From the NCBI RefSeq assembly GCF_900100755.1, contig NZ_FNCI01000010.1, positions 54,746-118,745 on the forward strand: a stretch of 64,000 bases of DNA, read 5' to 3'. Shown piece after piece: positions 47,772 to 57,300 of the stretch. The notes under the pieces were generated by a model, which ran no database searches, had not been told where the DNA came from, and was given only the letters and a program-made list of their open reading frames with translations. The position numbers and the translations under genes were made by a program. Each line of letters starts with the position of its first letter. Position 1 is the stretch's first letter. This stretch comes from Onishia taeanensis. GTDB lineage: Bacteria; Pseudomonadota; Gammaproteobacteria; Pseudomonadales; Halomonadaceae.

Positions 47772-48779
47772 ATGGATCCGCAATCGCCCCCTGTTACCAC
47801 TACCGGGGAAGGCAAGCTCCGTCGTGTCGGCGTCGAGATAGAATTTGCCTGTGTCTCGCCAGCCGCCGCGGCGAATCTGGTGGCAGAACATGTTGGCGGC
47901 CAAGTCATCGCACTCAGCCCACATCGCTGGCGTGTGAAAGACACCCGCTGGGGAGAGTTCACCATCGAGCTCGATGCCAAGATGGTGCACCCGGACGACA
48001 AGATAACCGCCGCCCCACCGAGCAGCGACGACGAATGGGCCCGCCAGCGGCACCAGTGGCATATCGAGCTTCACACGCGCTCGCGTGAGTTGCTGGGCGA
48101 CGTGGTGGCCGGCCTGGTACCGACCGAAATCGTCTGCCCCCCCGTGCCCTGGAATGAGCTCGGCGAGCTCGACACGCTGTTCGACGCCTTGCGCCGCCAC
48201 GGCGCCAAGGGCACCGATGATAGCCTGCTCTACGGCTTCGGGTTACACCTCAACCCCGAAGTGCCGGGCACCGATGTCGACAGCCTGCTCGCTCACCTGC
48301 GTGCCTATCTGCTGCTGGCGCCCTGGCTGCGCGATCAGATCGACATCGACATCACTCGCGAAGTGCTGCCCCACGCCAACCCTTTCCCCAAGGCCTATGC
48401 CCTCAAGGTGCTCGATCCCGACTATTCGCCGGACCTCGACACCCTGATTGCGGACTACCTGCACCACAATCCGACCCGCAACCGCGAGCTCGACTTCCTG
48501 CCGCTGTTCGCCTGGCTGCGGCCTGACCACTCCAATCCCCTGCTTAAGACCGAGCTGGTCAAGCCACGGCCGACGTTTCATTATCGCCTGCCCAATGCCC
48601 ATCTCTCGGCCAAGAACTGGGGCTCGGTGGTGGAGTGGAACCGCTGGCTTACCGTGGAGCGTCTCGCCGCAGACCCCAAGCGACTCGCCGAACGCGCCAA
48701 TGACTTCCTTACCCATCATGCCCGCTCGTCCATGTCACGCTGGCTCGACAAGCTCAAACACTGGATGAAGGACGAATGA
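47772..48779 (+). CDS. Amidoligase family protein (COOH-NH2 ligase, Amidoligase_2)
   Basis: A 335-residue member of the glutamine-synthetase-fold amidoligases. The N-terminal GVEIEFACV strand and TIELDAKM bring the conserved metal-binding glutamates, and GFGLHLNPEV near residue 158 has the conserved His-Asn pair. The family is predicted to form amide or isopeptide bonds from ATP and carboxyl/amino substrates. GGGAG lies before ATG 47772. The stop overlaps the ATG of a GATase-like hydrolase by four bases (ATGA), which suggests joint making and breaking of a gamma-glutamyl-type link. Substrate unknown. Confidence 0.86.
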   Translation: MDPQSPPVTTTGEGKLRRVGVEIEFACVSPAAAANLVAEHVGGQVIALSPHRWRVKDTRWGEFTIELDAKMVHPDDKITAAPPSSDDEWARQRHQWHIELHTRSRELLGDVVAGLVPTEIVCPPVPWNELGELDTLFDALRRHGAKGTDDSLLYGFGLHLNPEVPGTDVDSLLAHLRAYLLLAPWLRDQIDIDITREVLPHANPFPKAYALKVLDPDYSPDLDTLIADYLHHNPTRNRELDFLPLFAWLRPDHSNPLLKTELVKPRPTFHYRLPNAHLSAKNWGSVVEWNRWLTVERLAADPKRLAERANDFLTHHARSSMSRWLDKLKHWMKDE

Positions 48780-49435
48780 CCCGGCCACTGATCGGTATTA
48801 CCACCTCGGACCGCAAGAGTCGCCTCGCCTGGTTCTTCGACTGGCTGGCGGTCTGGCGTCACGGCGGCCGGCCACTGAGGCTATCGCCGTCGCGGCCGGT
48901 GCCGGAAACACTCGACGGCCTGATCATCGGCGGCGGCGACGACATAGAGGCGCACCTCTACGGCGGCGAAGTACGCTTCGGCGTCCGCGTCGACCCGGAA
49001 CGCGATGCCCTGGAGCTTGAGCTACTGGAGCGCTTCATCCCCAGCCAATGCCCGGTGCTCGGCATATGCCGGGGTGCCCAACTGATCAACGTCTATATGG
49101 GCGGCACCCTGGACAGCGACATATACACCACCTACGAGGGCCTCAAGCGAAGGCGCACCGTGCTGCCGCGCAAGACCGTCGATATCGTCGCCGATAGCAA
49201 GCTGCACCGCATCCTCGACGTCAGCTGGTGTCGCATCAACAGCCTCCACCACCAGGCAGTGCAGGAAGCCGGTCGCGGCATCGAAATCGTCGCAAGGGAT
49301 AGGGACGGTCTGGTGCAGGGCATCGAATCCCGGGAGCACGACTTCCTGATGGGCGTGCAGTGGCATCCCGAATGGCTGATCTTCAACCGTCCCCAGCAGC
49401 GACTAATCCGGGCACTGGTCGACGCTGCCAGCTGA
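48776..49435 (+). CDS. Class I glutamine amidotransferase-like gamma-glutamyl hydrolase (peptidase C26)
   Basis: A 219-residue protein of the PuuD type. Nucleophile elbow GICRGAQ (Cys near 98), HHQAV, and the His-Glu pair in GVQWHPEW complete the catalytic triad. It contains the GGGDDIEAHLYGG loop of gamma-glutamyl hydrolases. PuuD hydrolyses gamma-glutamyl-GABA; here the coupled partner is an amidoligase, so the substrate is likely a gamma-glutamyl-like product of that enzyme. ATG 48776 overlaps the upstream stop. A hairpin terminator follows at 49551. Confidence 0.9.
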   Translation: MTRPLIGITTSDRKSRLAWFFDWLAVWRHGGRPLRLSPSRPVPETLDGLIIGGGDDIEAHLYGGEVRFGVRVDPERDALELELLERFIPSQCPVLGICRGAQLINVYMGGTLDSDIYTTYEGLKRRRTVLPRKTVDIVADSKLHRILDVSWCRINSLHHQAVQEAGRGIEIVARDRDGLVQGIESREHDFLMGVQWHPEWLIFNRPQQRLIRALVDAAS

Positions 49436-49550
49436 CCGCTCGCCAGGCAACTTCCAAGGCGCTGTCTGCGCATTCTTTCTATACGTTCTTGCTGCAAGGA
49501 CTTACAAGAAAGGCTTATAGGAAAGATTTACAGTAAGTCCCGCCGAAACG

Positions 49551-49587
49551 ACGACGGCCATCCCGGTGACCCCGGGATGGCCGTCGT
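49551..49587. terminator. Hairpin terminator between convergent genes
   Basis: A 16-bp perfect stem (49551-49566 with 49572-49587) and a five-base loop, followed by TGTTTG. It lies between the rightward GATase gene and leftward osmC; the T-run is short on both sides. Confidence 0.75.
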
Positions 49588-49668
49588 GTGTTTGAGCGCT
49601 AGCAGACGCTCATGACTCGCTAACCTAGGCTAGCGCCTGGCGAGCCAGGGTGGTGGCTGGTCTAGGCG

Positions 49669-50100
49669 TTAGCTTTCCAGGCGTGCATCCAACGTGATCT
49701 CGGCATTGAACAGCTTCGAGACCGGGCACCCTTCCTTGGCCTTGTTCGCGGCATCGTCGAAGGTGGCCTGATCGGCACCAGGAATCTTCGCCACGCAGCT
49801 CAGGTGGATGGCAGAGATGGTGAAGCCGCTGTCGTCCTGATCGAGGCTAACGGTGGCCTCTGTCTTGATGCTGTCTGGCTCGAGGCCAGCCTCGCCAAGC
49901 ATCATCGAAAACGCCATGGAGAAACAGCTGGAATGGGCGGCGCCAATCAGCTCTTCAGGGTTGGTACCGGCCTGGCCCTCGAAGCGCTGCTTGAAGCCGT
50001 AGGGGTTGGACGAGAGTGCACCGCTTTCTGTCGAAACCGTGCCCTTGCCCTCTTTCAGGCTGCCTTGCCATTCTGCAGAACCTTTCTTCTTGATGCTCAT
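49669..50100 (-). CDS. osmC: OsmC-type organic hydroperoxide reductase
   Basis: A 143-residue OsmC/Ohr family peroxiredoxin with the two reactive cysteines C59 (HSSCF) and C125 (CPVSK), the pair that reduces organic hydroperoxides. The pattern, including SGALSSNPYGF near the start, matches OsmC rather than Ohr. A 13-bp direct repeat lies just upstream of its start (50112-50137). Confidence 0.93.
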   Translation of the reverse strand: MSIKKKGSAEWQGSLKEGKGTVSTESGALSSNPYGFKQRFEGQAGTNPEELIGAAHSSCFSMAFSMMLGEAGLEPDSIKTEATVSLDQDDSGFTISAIHLSCVAKIPGADQATFDDAANKAKEGCPVSKLFNAEITLDARLES

Positions 50101-50111
50101 ACTGTCTCCTT

Positions 50112-50137
50112 AGTACGTATCATGAGTACGTATCATG
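50112..50137. repeat. Two adjacent copies of a 13-bp repeat upstream of osmC
   Basis: AGTACGTATCATG occurs at 50112-50124 and again at 50125-50137, 12 bases upstream of the osmC start. Each copy contains the palindrome TACGTA. The position suits a regulator or a duplicated ribosome-proximal element. Confidence 0.6.
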
Positions 50138-50221
50138 GGCACGGATAGGTAAGTATGGACCGTGCGACTCGTGAAGGGACTGATTTACCGTTTGAAGGTG
50201 CTGGCTGGAGCGACAGCTCAG

Positions 50222-50314
50222 GCGACTTACTCGATCAACTTGCAGCAGATACTCACTCAAGGTAGTCGCTCCACATACTTACTCAAAGCATTCGCTTAGA
50301 GTGCTTGCTCGAGG
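50222..50314. repeat. Degenerate 12-14 bp tandem repeat between osmC and tpx
   Basis: About seven loose copies of a unit like GTACTCACTCAAG run through this stretch (examples at 50249-50260, 50275-50286). The unit resembles the sharper repeat at 58597-58658. Confidence 0.45.
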
Positions 50315-50369
50315 CGCCCGATCAGGGCGCGCAATGCGTCACTCCCATCAGGCGCCAAGGGCGAAGCCC

Positions 50370-50870
50370 TTATCCCAGGGCATCCATGGCCGCTTGGTAG
50401 TCTGGCTCGTCTTTTAGCTCGCCGACCAGTTGGCTGTGGATCACTTGGTCGTGTTCATCGATAACCACGACCGCACGCGCGGTAAGCCCGGTCATCGGCC
50501 CGGAAGAAAGCGCCACGCCATAGGCCTTATGGAAATCGGGATGACGAAACGTCGAGAGCGTTTCGACGTTGTTCAGACCCTCGGCGCCACAGAAGCGCTT
50601 GGCGGCGAACGGCAGATCCGCCGAGACCACCAGCACCACGGTGTTATCGAGCTGGGAAGCGTATTCATTGAACTTGCGCGTCGAGGTGGCGCAGGTCGGC
50701 GTATCGACGCTCGGGATGATATTCAGCACCTTGCGCTTGCCCGAATAGTCACCAAGGGTCACGTCCTCAAGCGCCTGATTGGTCAGGGTAAAAGCCGGCG
50801 CTGACTGGCCGCTCTGGGGAAGGTCACCATCGACCTCGACGGGGCTACCGGCACGGGTGATCTGCGTCAT
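50370..50870 (-). CDS. tpx: Thiol peroxidase (Tpx-type peroxiredoxin)
   Basis: A 166-residue atypical 2-Cys peroxiredoxin. The peroxidatic Cys60 in [12 protein letters not shown] and resolving Cys94 in RFCGAEGL are at the positions of E. coli Tpx (168 aa). It reduces hydrogen and alkyl peroxides using thioredoxin. ATG 50870 has GGAGG just upstream; the frame continues to 50921 without need. Its neighbour osmC reads in the same direction and shares the peroxide theme, but 270 bases separate them. Confidence 0.96.
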   Translation of the reverse strand: MTQITRAGSPVEVDGDLPQSGQSAPAFTLTNQALEDVTLGDYSGKRKVLNIIPSVDTPTCATSTRKFNEYASQLDNTVVLVVSADLPFAAKRFCGAEGLNNVETLSTFRHPDFHKAYGVALSSGPMTGLTARAVVVIDEHDQVIHSQLVGELKDEPDYQAAMDALG

Positions 50871-50969
50871 GTCACCTCCTATGGAGTAAGGCCCTCGGGA
50901 TGAAGGCCCGTAAAACAGCATCTACCCACATCAATGGCGACGATGGTGGCGCTAATCAAGTGCCGTCTT

Positions 50970-51590
50970 TCAAGTGCGTGGCTCACCCGTCTTCATCAAT
51001 GCCGCCAGCTTGCTTGCCAGCGCCTCGCCACCCAGCGCTGTCATGGCTGCAGCATTACGCTCAGGGATAGCCTCGGGGTCGGGATAGTGGCTTAGTGCCT
51101 CGGCGATGGCGTCTTCGCGCAGGAGATGCAACATCGGCCAAGGCGAGCGATTGGTGTAGTTGGCCGGATCGTCTTCCGCGACGCCGTCGAAACAATAGTC
51201 CGGGTGAAAACTCGCCAACTGATAGACGCCCTCGTAGCCCTGCTCCTCGAGCAGCGCCTCGGCAACGCCGAGCAGGTCCAGGTAGTCATCGAAGTCGTTT
51301 ACCCCGTCGCTCAATACCAAAAGCGTGGTGGCAAGGCTTGCGTCCTCGTCCAGTCGCTGGCACTCGGCCAGCAGCGCACCCAGGGTCTCGCTCCAGTCAT
51401 GGGCCGACACCGCCACGTAGCGAACGGTATCGCGCTGCACCTCGCGACCGGCGAAGGGGCACAGGTTGTGGCCGACTACCATGGTTTCGACCCAAGCACG
51501 GGAGGCGGCGATGGCCTGATCGGCAAGGGCACGGTTAGCAAGCGCATGCTCACCGATAACGGTAGTGGACGATAAAGAAGCGGAGGACAT
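50970..51590 (-). CDS. DUF1415 family protein
   Basis: A 206-residue protein with the DUF1415 signature: W-V-E-T-x-V-V-G-HNLCPFA near residue 33 and FHPDYCF near 127. The conserved Cys and His pairs suggest metal or redox chemistry, but the family is uncharacterised. It is upstream of tpx on the same strand, 99 bases apart. Confidence 0.9.
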   Translation of the reverse strand: MSSASLSSTTVIGEHALANRALADQAIAASRAWVETMVVGHNLCPFAGREVQRDTVRYVAVSAHDWSETLGALLAECQRLDEDASLATTLLVLSDGVNDFDDYLDLLGVAEALLEEQGYEGVYQLASFHPDYCFDGVAEDDPANYTNRSPWPMLHLLREDAIAEALSHYPDPEAIPERNAAAMTALGGEALASKLAALMKTGEPRT

Positions 51591-51722
51591 CGGCGGCTCG
51601 TCGGCAGGAAAGTGTCAGGAAAATGTGAAGAACCCACATTGTAGCCGATCGGCCTTCTTCAAGCGTGACGCATCATGAATGAGGCCTGGCGCAATATGGC
51701 GAGACACGGCGCCCGTTCAAGC

Positions 51723-52526
51723 TCAAGTCTGACCGCTGCCTGACTTCCGACCTCGCCGCGATGCCAGGCGGTCAGCCAGTCGCGTTGGCTCGGGAAGCTT
51801 GGTGCGCCCCAGGCAAGCCACCGTCCACTCGACGGCAGATGCCAGCGACAGCCGATGCCCCGGCGACACGTATACCGGTTTGACACCCACACGCGAACGC
51901 AGCACCGCGCCGATGACCTCATCGCCATCCAGCAGCGGCGTCCAGTCGCCGCGCGTATCAGGCACCTCGCCATGGCGGCCGCAGAGTCGCTTCTTGGCGA
52001 TACCCAGGGTGGGCAGGTCGAGCCACAGCCCCAGATGGGCGGCGATACCGAGCCGTCGCGGGTGAGCAATCCCCTGGCCGTCTACCATCACCAAATCAGG
52101 GCGCCTTGAAAGCCGGGAGAACGCAGCCAGTGCCGCGGGTAATTCACGAAAGGCCAGCAGCCCAGGCACATAGGGAAAGCGCGTGGGCTCGCGATGCACG
52201 ACCTCTTCGAGCACCGCAAGCCCGGGCCAGGCCAACACGACGACGGCGGCGCGAGTGATCGCACCGCCGTCCTCGAAACCGATGTCCATACCGGCGATGC
52301 GCTCTACCTCTGGCCGTTGGCCCTCTCGGGGTAGTCGGTCCGCTGCTTCAAGTCGAGACGCCAAGCGCTTTTGTAGCGCGATGGCTTCGCGGGGTTCCAG
52401 TGACCAATCGTGAAGGTCGGCCGTCAGTGGCCAGCGCCGTGTCGTAATATCATCTGAATTAATCGCAGAAACCCCAGCCCTCGAGCAACATGCGTATTTT
52501 CTCGACCCGCGCTCGGTTTTTGCCAA
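51723..52526 (-). CDS. nfi: Endonuclease V
   Basis: A 267-residue protein. From about residue 70 it follows E. coli Nfi (223 aa): the catalytic Asp in AGMDIGFEDGG, the VMVDGQGIAHPRRLG motif, and GIAKKRLCG. It cuts DNA near deaminated bases, mainly hypoxanthine. The first 40 residues are an extension unlike family members and the start (ATG 52526) overlaps the upstream gene by 68 bases; no better in-frame ATG or GTG exists, so the true start may be a rare codon further in. Confidence 0.93.
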   Translation of the reverse strand: MAKTERGSRKYACCSRAGVSAINSDDITTRRWPLTADLHDWSLEPREAIALQKRLASRLEAADRLPREGQRPEVERIAGMDIGFEDGGAITRAAVVVLAWPGLAVLEEVVHREPTRFPYVPGLLAFRELPAALAAFSRLSRRPDLVMVDGQGIAHPRRLGIAAHLGLWLDLPTLGIAKKRLCGRHGEVPDTRGDWTPLLDGDEVIGAVLRSRVGVKPVYVSPGHRLSLASAVEWTVACLGRTKLPEPTRLADRLASRRGRKSGSGQT

Positions 52527-52875
52527 GATCGGTCACACCGAGACGCGAGGCACTGCGCACATGGCAGACGCCCTCTTCATCCGACCAGAAGAATTCCAGG
52601 TCATCGATGAACCCCAGCGGTGAATGGCATTCGGCATACAGATATGTGTCGGTAACCGTGATGACCTCGGCCTGTTCGCAGCCGGCAAGCGCCGTCTGCA
52701 GGCGCTTCATCAACTGTGCCGTGGTCCGGTCGCCCGGCTCCAACGGCGCGATATAGTGAGCCTTATCTTCCGCCTGGCTTGAAACGCTGCTTCGGCGTTT
52801 ATCGCAACTGGCGAGACGCCCCTGGTGAATACCTAAGTTGGTGGGCCGCTTGCTGGTTAGCGGGTTAGTCATCAT
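52459..52875 (-). CDS. DUF1499 family protein
   Basis: A 138-residue protein with the DUF1499 core: C-D-K-R...VSSQ near residue 25, LGFIDDLEFFWS near 92 and RSASRLGVTDLGKNRARVE near 110. The family is uncharacterised. ATG 52875 has AAGGA eight bases upstream; alternatives are 52872 and 52884. It lies directly upstream of, and overlapping, nfi. Confidence 0.86.
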   Translation of the reverse strand: MMTNPLTSKRPTNLGIHQGRLASCDKRRSSVSSQAEDKAHYIAPLEPGDRTTAQLMKRLQTALAGCEQAEVITVTDTYLYAECHSPLGFIDDLEFFWSDEEGVCHVRSASRLGVTDLGKNRARVEKIRMLLEGWGFCD

Positions 52876-53065
52876 AGGCTGCATCCTTAGGCTTTATCCT
52901 GAAGTCCAGTTCAGATCCCCCACCTTTGCAAGTCGGCACAGGGCCCCTTCCCCCCAAGCGCTGAACGCTGAATCCACGTACACCAATCCGCGATGGCCCC
53001 TGCAGCGGCTTGCCCATTGGCAGTATGATGGTGCCCAGCCATTCATGGACGATGCGGAGTCCGCC

Positions 53066-54355
53066 TTGAAGCTGATTCACACCTCGGACTGGCACCTCGG
53101 CCAGACCTTTCACGGCCAGGAGCGCCACGTCGAGCACCGGGCGTTTCTCACCTGGCTGCTCGAGACGCTGGAGGCCCGACACGCCGATGCCCTGCTGGTC
53201 GCCGGTGACCTCTTCGATGTGGTCAATCCCTCGCTGAAAGCTCAGGAGCTGCTTTACGACTTCATCGTCGAAGCTCACCGGCGTCTGCCGTCGCTTGATA
53301 TCGTGCTAATCGCCGGCAACCACGACAGCGGTAATCGGGTCGAGCTGCCCGCCCCGCTGATGCTTCGCCTCAACACCCATGCCCTGGGCCGCGTGCACTG
53401 GCAAGACGACGGCCAGCTCGATGCCGAGCGCCTGCTCGTTCCTCTCACCGATGCCGCAGGCGAAACCCGCGCCTGGTGCCTGGCGCTGCCCTTCCTGCGC
53501 CCTGCCGAGGTCACCGGCCGCACGGGCCTGACGGCGAACGAGGGCGAGCGAAAGGACGCCAATGGTGCTGTACGCAGTAAAGAGAACCGCAATGACTACG
53601 TCGCTGGCATCAGCGCCGTCCATGAACAGCTGATCGCTGCCGCACGCGACAAGCGCCAGCCGGATCAGGCCCTGGTCGCCATGAGCCATGCCCACCTGCG
53701 CGGCGCCGCCGTGTCCGAGGGCAGCGAGCGGCCGATCGTGATCGGCGGCGAAGAATCGCTTTCAGCGAGCCTCTTTCCCGACGATATCGCCTACGTAGCA
53801 CTGGGCCATCTGCATCGGCCCCAGCAGGTCGGCGAAGCGCGCATCCGCTACAGCGGCAGCCCCATTCCGCTCGACTTCAGCGAAGTCGACTACCCCCACC
53901 AGGTGGTCGAAGTCATTCTCGACGGCGAGACCCTCGCCGCTACCGAGACGCTGCGGATTCCCCGCAGCGTCGAGCTCAAGCGCCTGGGCCCCGCCGACCT
54001 TGAAAGCGTGCTCGCCGAGCTCGATGCCCTTAATGACGACCCTGATCTCGCCACTGAGCGCTGGCCGTGGCTCGAACTGCGTATCGACCTGGATGGCCCA
54101 CAGCCCGATTTACGCGGCCGGGTCGATGCCGCCCTGGAAGGCCGCGCACTGCGCCTGCTGCGCATCCATACCCGCTACCCCAAGGCAGGCGGCGAGGCGG
54201 CCGGCTCGCGCCGCGACACGCTGGATAGCCTGGGGCCCCAGGCATTGTTCGCTCGCGCCTGGGAGGAAGAGTACGGCGAACCCGCCGATGACCAGGTAAA
54301 ACGCGACTTCGCGCTGCTGATGCAGGATGTGATGGACGCGGAGGCTGACACATGA
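53066..54355 (+). CDS. sbcD: Exonuclease subunit SbcD (Mre11 family nuclease)
   Basis: A 429-residue protein. LKLIHTSDWHLGQ at the start, GDLFDVVNPS, GNHDSGNR and GHLHRPQ are the five-motif metallophosphoesterase signature, with all metal ligands present. With SbcC it cleaves DNA hairpins and protein-blocked ends. TTG 53066 is favoured because GGAG lies six bases upstream and the protein then starts as in other SbcD; ATG 53045 gives seven more residues. The stop overlaps the sbcC ATG by four bases. Confidence 0.95.
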   Translation: MKLIHTSDWHLGQTFHGQERHVEHRAFLTWLLETLEARHADALLVAGDLFDVVNPSLKAQELLYDFIVEAHRRLPSLDIVLIAGNHDSGNRVELPAPLMLRLNTHALGRVHWQDDGQLDAERLLVPLTDAAGETRAWCLALPFLRPAEVTGRTGLTANEGERKDANGAVRSKENRNDYVAGISAVHEQLIAAARDKRQPDQALVAMSHAHLRGAAVSEGSERPIVIGGEESLSASLFPDDIAYVALGHLHRPQQVGEARIRYSGSPIPLDFSEVDYPHQVVEVILDGETLAATETLRIPRSVELKRLGPADLESVLAELDALNDDPDLATERWPWLELRIDLDGPQPDLRGRVDAALEGRALRLLRIHTRYPKAGGEAAGSRRDTLDSLGPQALFARAWEEEYGEPADDQVKRDFALLMQDVMDAEADT

Positions 54356-57300
54356 AGATTCTCGCCATCCGCCTCGAAAATCTCGCCTCGCTTTCCGGCA
54401 GCCAGGAACTCGACTTCACCGCCGCGCCCCTTAGGGACGCCGGCCTGTTCGCCATCACCGGCCCCACCGGTGCGGGCAAGAGCACTCTGCTCGATGCCCT
54501 GTGTCTGGCCCTATATGGCAACACCCCGCGGCTGCGCGGCGCCCGCCAGGATCAGGCCCGGGTGCCGGACAGCGGCGACACCGATATGACCAGCTTCGAC
54601 CCCCGCACCCTGCTGCGGCGCGGCACCAGCCAGGGCCATGCCGAGGTCGACTTTCTAGGCCGCGATGGTCGACGCTACCGCGCCCGCTGGGCGGTCCGCC
54701 GTGCTCGCGGCAAACCCAATGGCCGCCTGCAAGGCGCGGAGCAATCGCTTACTGACCTCGACGACGACCGCCTGCTGACCGCTCAGAAAAATGAATTCAA
54801 GGACCTGCTGCCGGAACGTCTCGGGCTCAATTTCGACCAGTTCACTCGCGCCGTCATGCTCGCCCAGAGCGAGTTCGCCGCCTTCCTCAAAGCCGACGAC
54901 AATGCCAGAAGCGAGCTACTCGAAAAGCTCACCGACACCGCCGAGTACTCGCAGCTTTCCATCGCCGCCTTCCAGCGCGCCAAGGTCGCTAATCAAACCG
55001 TCGCCGAACTGAACACCCACCTCGCCGACGACCTGCCCGCCGAGCCCGACGCCCGCGCCGAGCTGGAACGCAGCGTGGATGCCGCCGAACGCGAACTGGA
55101 TGCAAGGCTGCAAGAAGCCAAACGCCTGGAGGCCCGCCAGCAATGGCATAGCGCCGATGAGCGACTGAACGCGGCCTACCGGGAAGGCCGCCAGCAGCAG
55201 CAAGAGGCTGAAAGCCGCTGGCAGGCGCTCGGCCCCGCTCGCGCCGACCAGGCATGGCGACGCCTGATCGCCCCCAAGCGCCACCGGCTTGCCCGCCAGG
55301 CCGAACTGCCCGGCGAGATCGACCGGCTCGACAAGGCCCTTGCCAGCACCCGAAAGGCACAGGCAGACGCCCAGGCGGCGCAACAAAGCGCCACTCAGGA
55401 GCACACTAAGGCCCAGCAAGCACTGACGGCGGCCAGCCAGGCACGCAAGAACGCCGAGCCATTACTGCGCCAGGCCCGGGAGCTGGCCCAGCGACGCGAC
55501 AGCCTGAACCAGCGGCTGGCGGATATTGAGTCGAGCCACGAGCAGTACCAACGTAAGGCGAATCAGACCAATGAGGCCCGCCGCAAGGCCGAGGCCCAGC
55601 AGCAGGAACACCGGCGCCGGCGCGACGAATGGCAGGCAAAGCTACGGGAACTGATGGGCGAGCACAGCCAGCTAAGCGACGCCCGTCAGGCGGCCCAGCA
55701 GGCCCACGACCAGGCCGCCAAGCGCCAGCTTTCATTGAGCACGCTGCACAGCCGCTGGCAGGAATACCTGCAAGCCCTTGATGCCCGGCAATCGCTGGTA
55801 AAGCGCTTGGAGAGTGACGAGGCGCGCAAGGCCCAGCTCATGGAAAAGGGCAAGGCCGCACGGCAACGGCTCGATGAGCGACACCAGCATCACAGCAGCG
55901 TGCAGGCCTTTATCGAACGCAGCCGCGCCGTGCGTAGCGAGAGCGTAATCAAGCTGCGCGAGAGCCTTAAGGAAAACACGCCCTGCCCGGTATGCGGCGG
56001 CCACGATCACCCCTGGCGTCACCAGCCGCCGGCAACCCCCGAAGCCGCACAGCTTGCCGCCCAACAGGCCGACGAAGACCGCCAACTCAGCGAAGCGCAG
56101 AGCGACTGGGAGCAGGCTCAGCAGGCCCGCGATGAATTGCTCGGCCAGTACCGCGCTCTGGAAAGCTCGCTTGAGCAGCAGCGCCGTGACCTTCAGGCCG
56201 CCGAGCAGCGCCTGACCGCTGCACAAAAGACCCTCGCCGAACAGCCGCTAAGCGCCGAACTCGAGGCCATTGATGCCGACGAGCGCGAGACCTGGCTGAA
56301 CCAGCAGCGCCAAAAAAACGACAGCGCCCGCCAGCACCATGAACAGGCACTCGAGGCACTGACTCGCGCCGAAACCGAACTGGCACCGCTTCAGGAAGCA
56401 TTACGACAGGACGAGCTAACCCTGACGCAGTTGGACACCCAACGGAAAAGCGTCGAAACGGAGCTTCAGGCGCTCTCCGAACGACTGCCGCCCCTCAAGC
56501 AAGAGCGCGACGAGGTTGCCCGCGAACTCAACGAACGGCTCGGCGAACATGACAGCGCCGATGCCTGGCAGCAGCGGCTCGATAATCGGCAGGCCAGCGC
56601 CCAGCAGGCACTGAATAGCGCCCTGGCAGCCCTGCATGAGGCAGAGCGCCGCCAGGGCGAGCTGACACAGCAAGAACGCCACGAAGCCGCCCAGCTAAAA
56701 CGCCTTGAAGAGGAACGCGAGCCCCTGGAGCGAGAGCTTCAAGAATGGCGCCAGGCGAACCCAGAGCTGGATGATGACACCCTCGCCCGCTTGCAGGCCC
56801 AGCCCGAGGATGAAGCCAACCGCCAGGAGCGGGACATCCGCGAGGCAGAGCAAGCCCTTCAGCGCAGCGATGCTAGCCTGAACGAGCGCCGTGAGTTGTT
56901 ACTTACACACCGCAGAGGTCAAGCGCTGGTAGATGAAGCCAGCAGCGAAGACAATGACCTAGCAAACAGTGCGCTGCTGAGTGACGACACCGCAACGACA
57001 ATTCAGCAGCGCAAGGCAGGGCTTACCGAAGAGCTCGCCGAGCTAACGCCCAAGCGTGAGGCCGCACAGCAGAACCGGGATGACGCCGTTCACGCCCTGC
57101 GCTACGACGACCGCCGCCGCGCCCGCCAGCAGGCCGCTCAGGCCGAGCTCGATGCCGCCCGAGCCGAGCAGCAGCGCTGGGGCCGCATTAGCGCCCTGAT
57201 CGGTTCCGCCGACGGCAAGGCCTTCCGGCGCATTGCCCAGGCCTACAATCTCGAACTGCTGCTCGACCACGCCAATGCCCACCTCGGCAACCTCGCGCCC

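Noticed and set aside
52838..53065. Long N-terminal extension of SbcD from a start at 52838
   Set aside because: It overlaps the divergent DUF1499 gene start and SbcD proteins begin at the HTSDWHLG motif; TTG 53066 or ATG 53045 fits.
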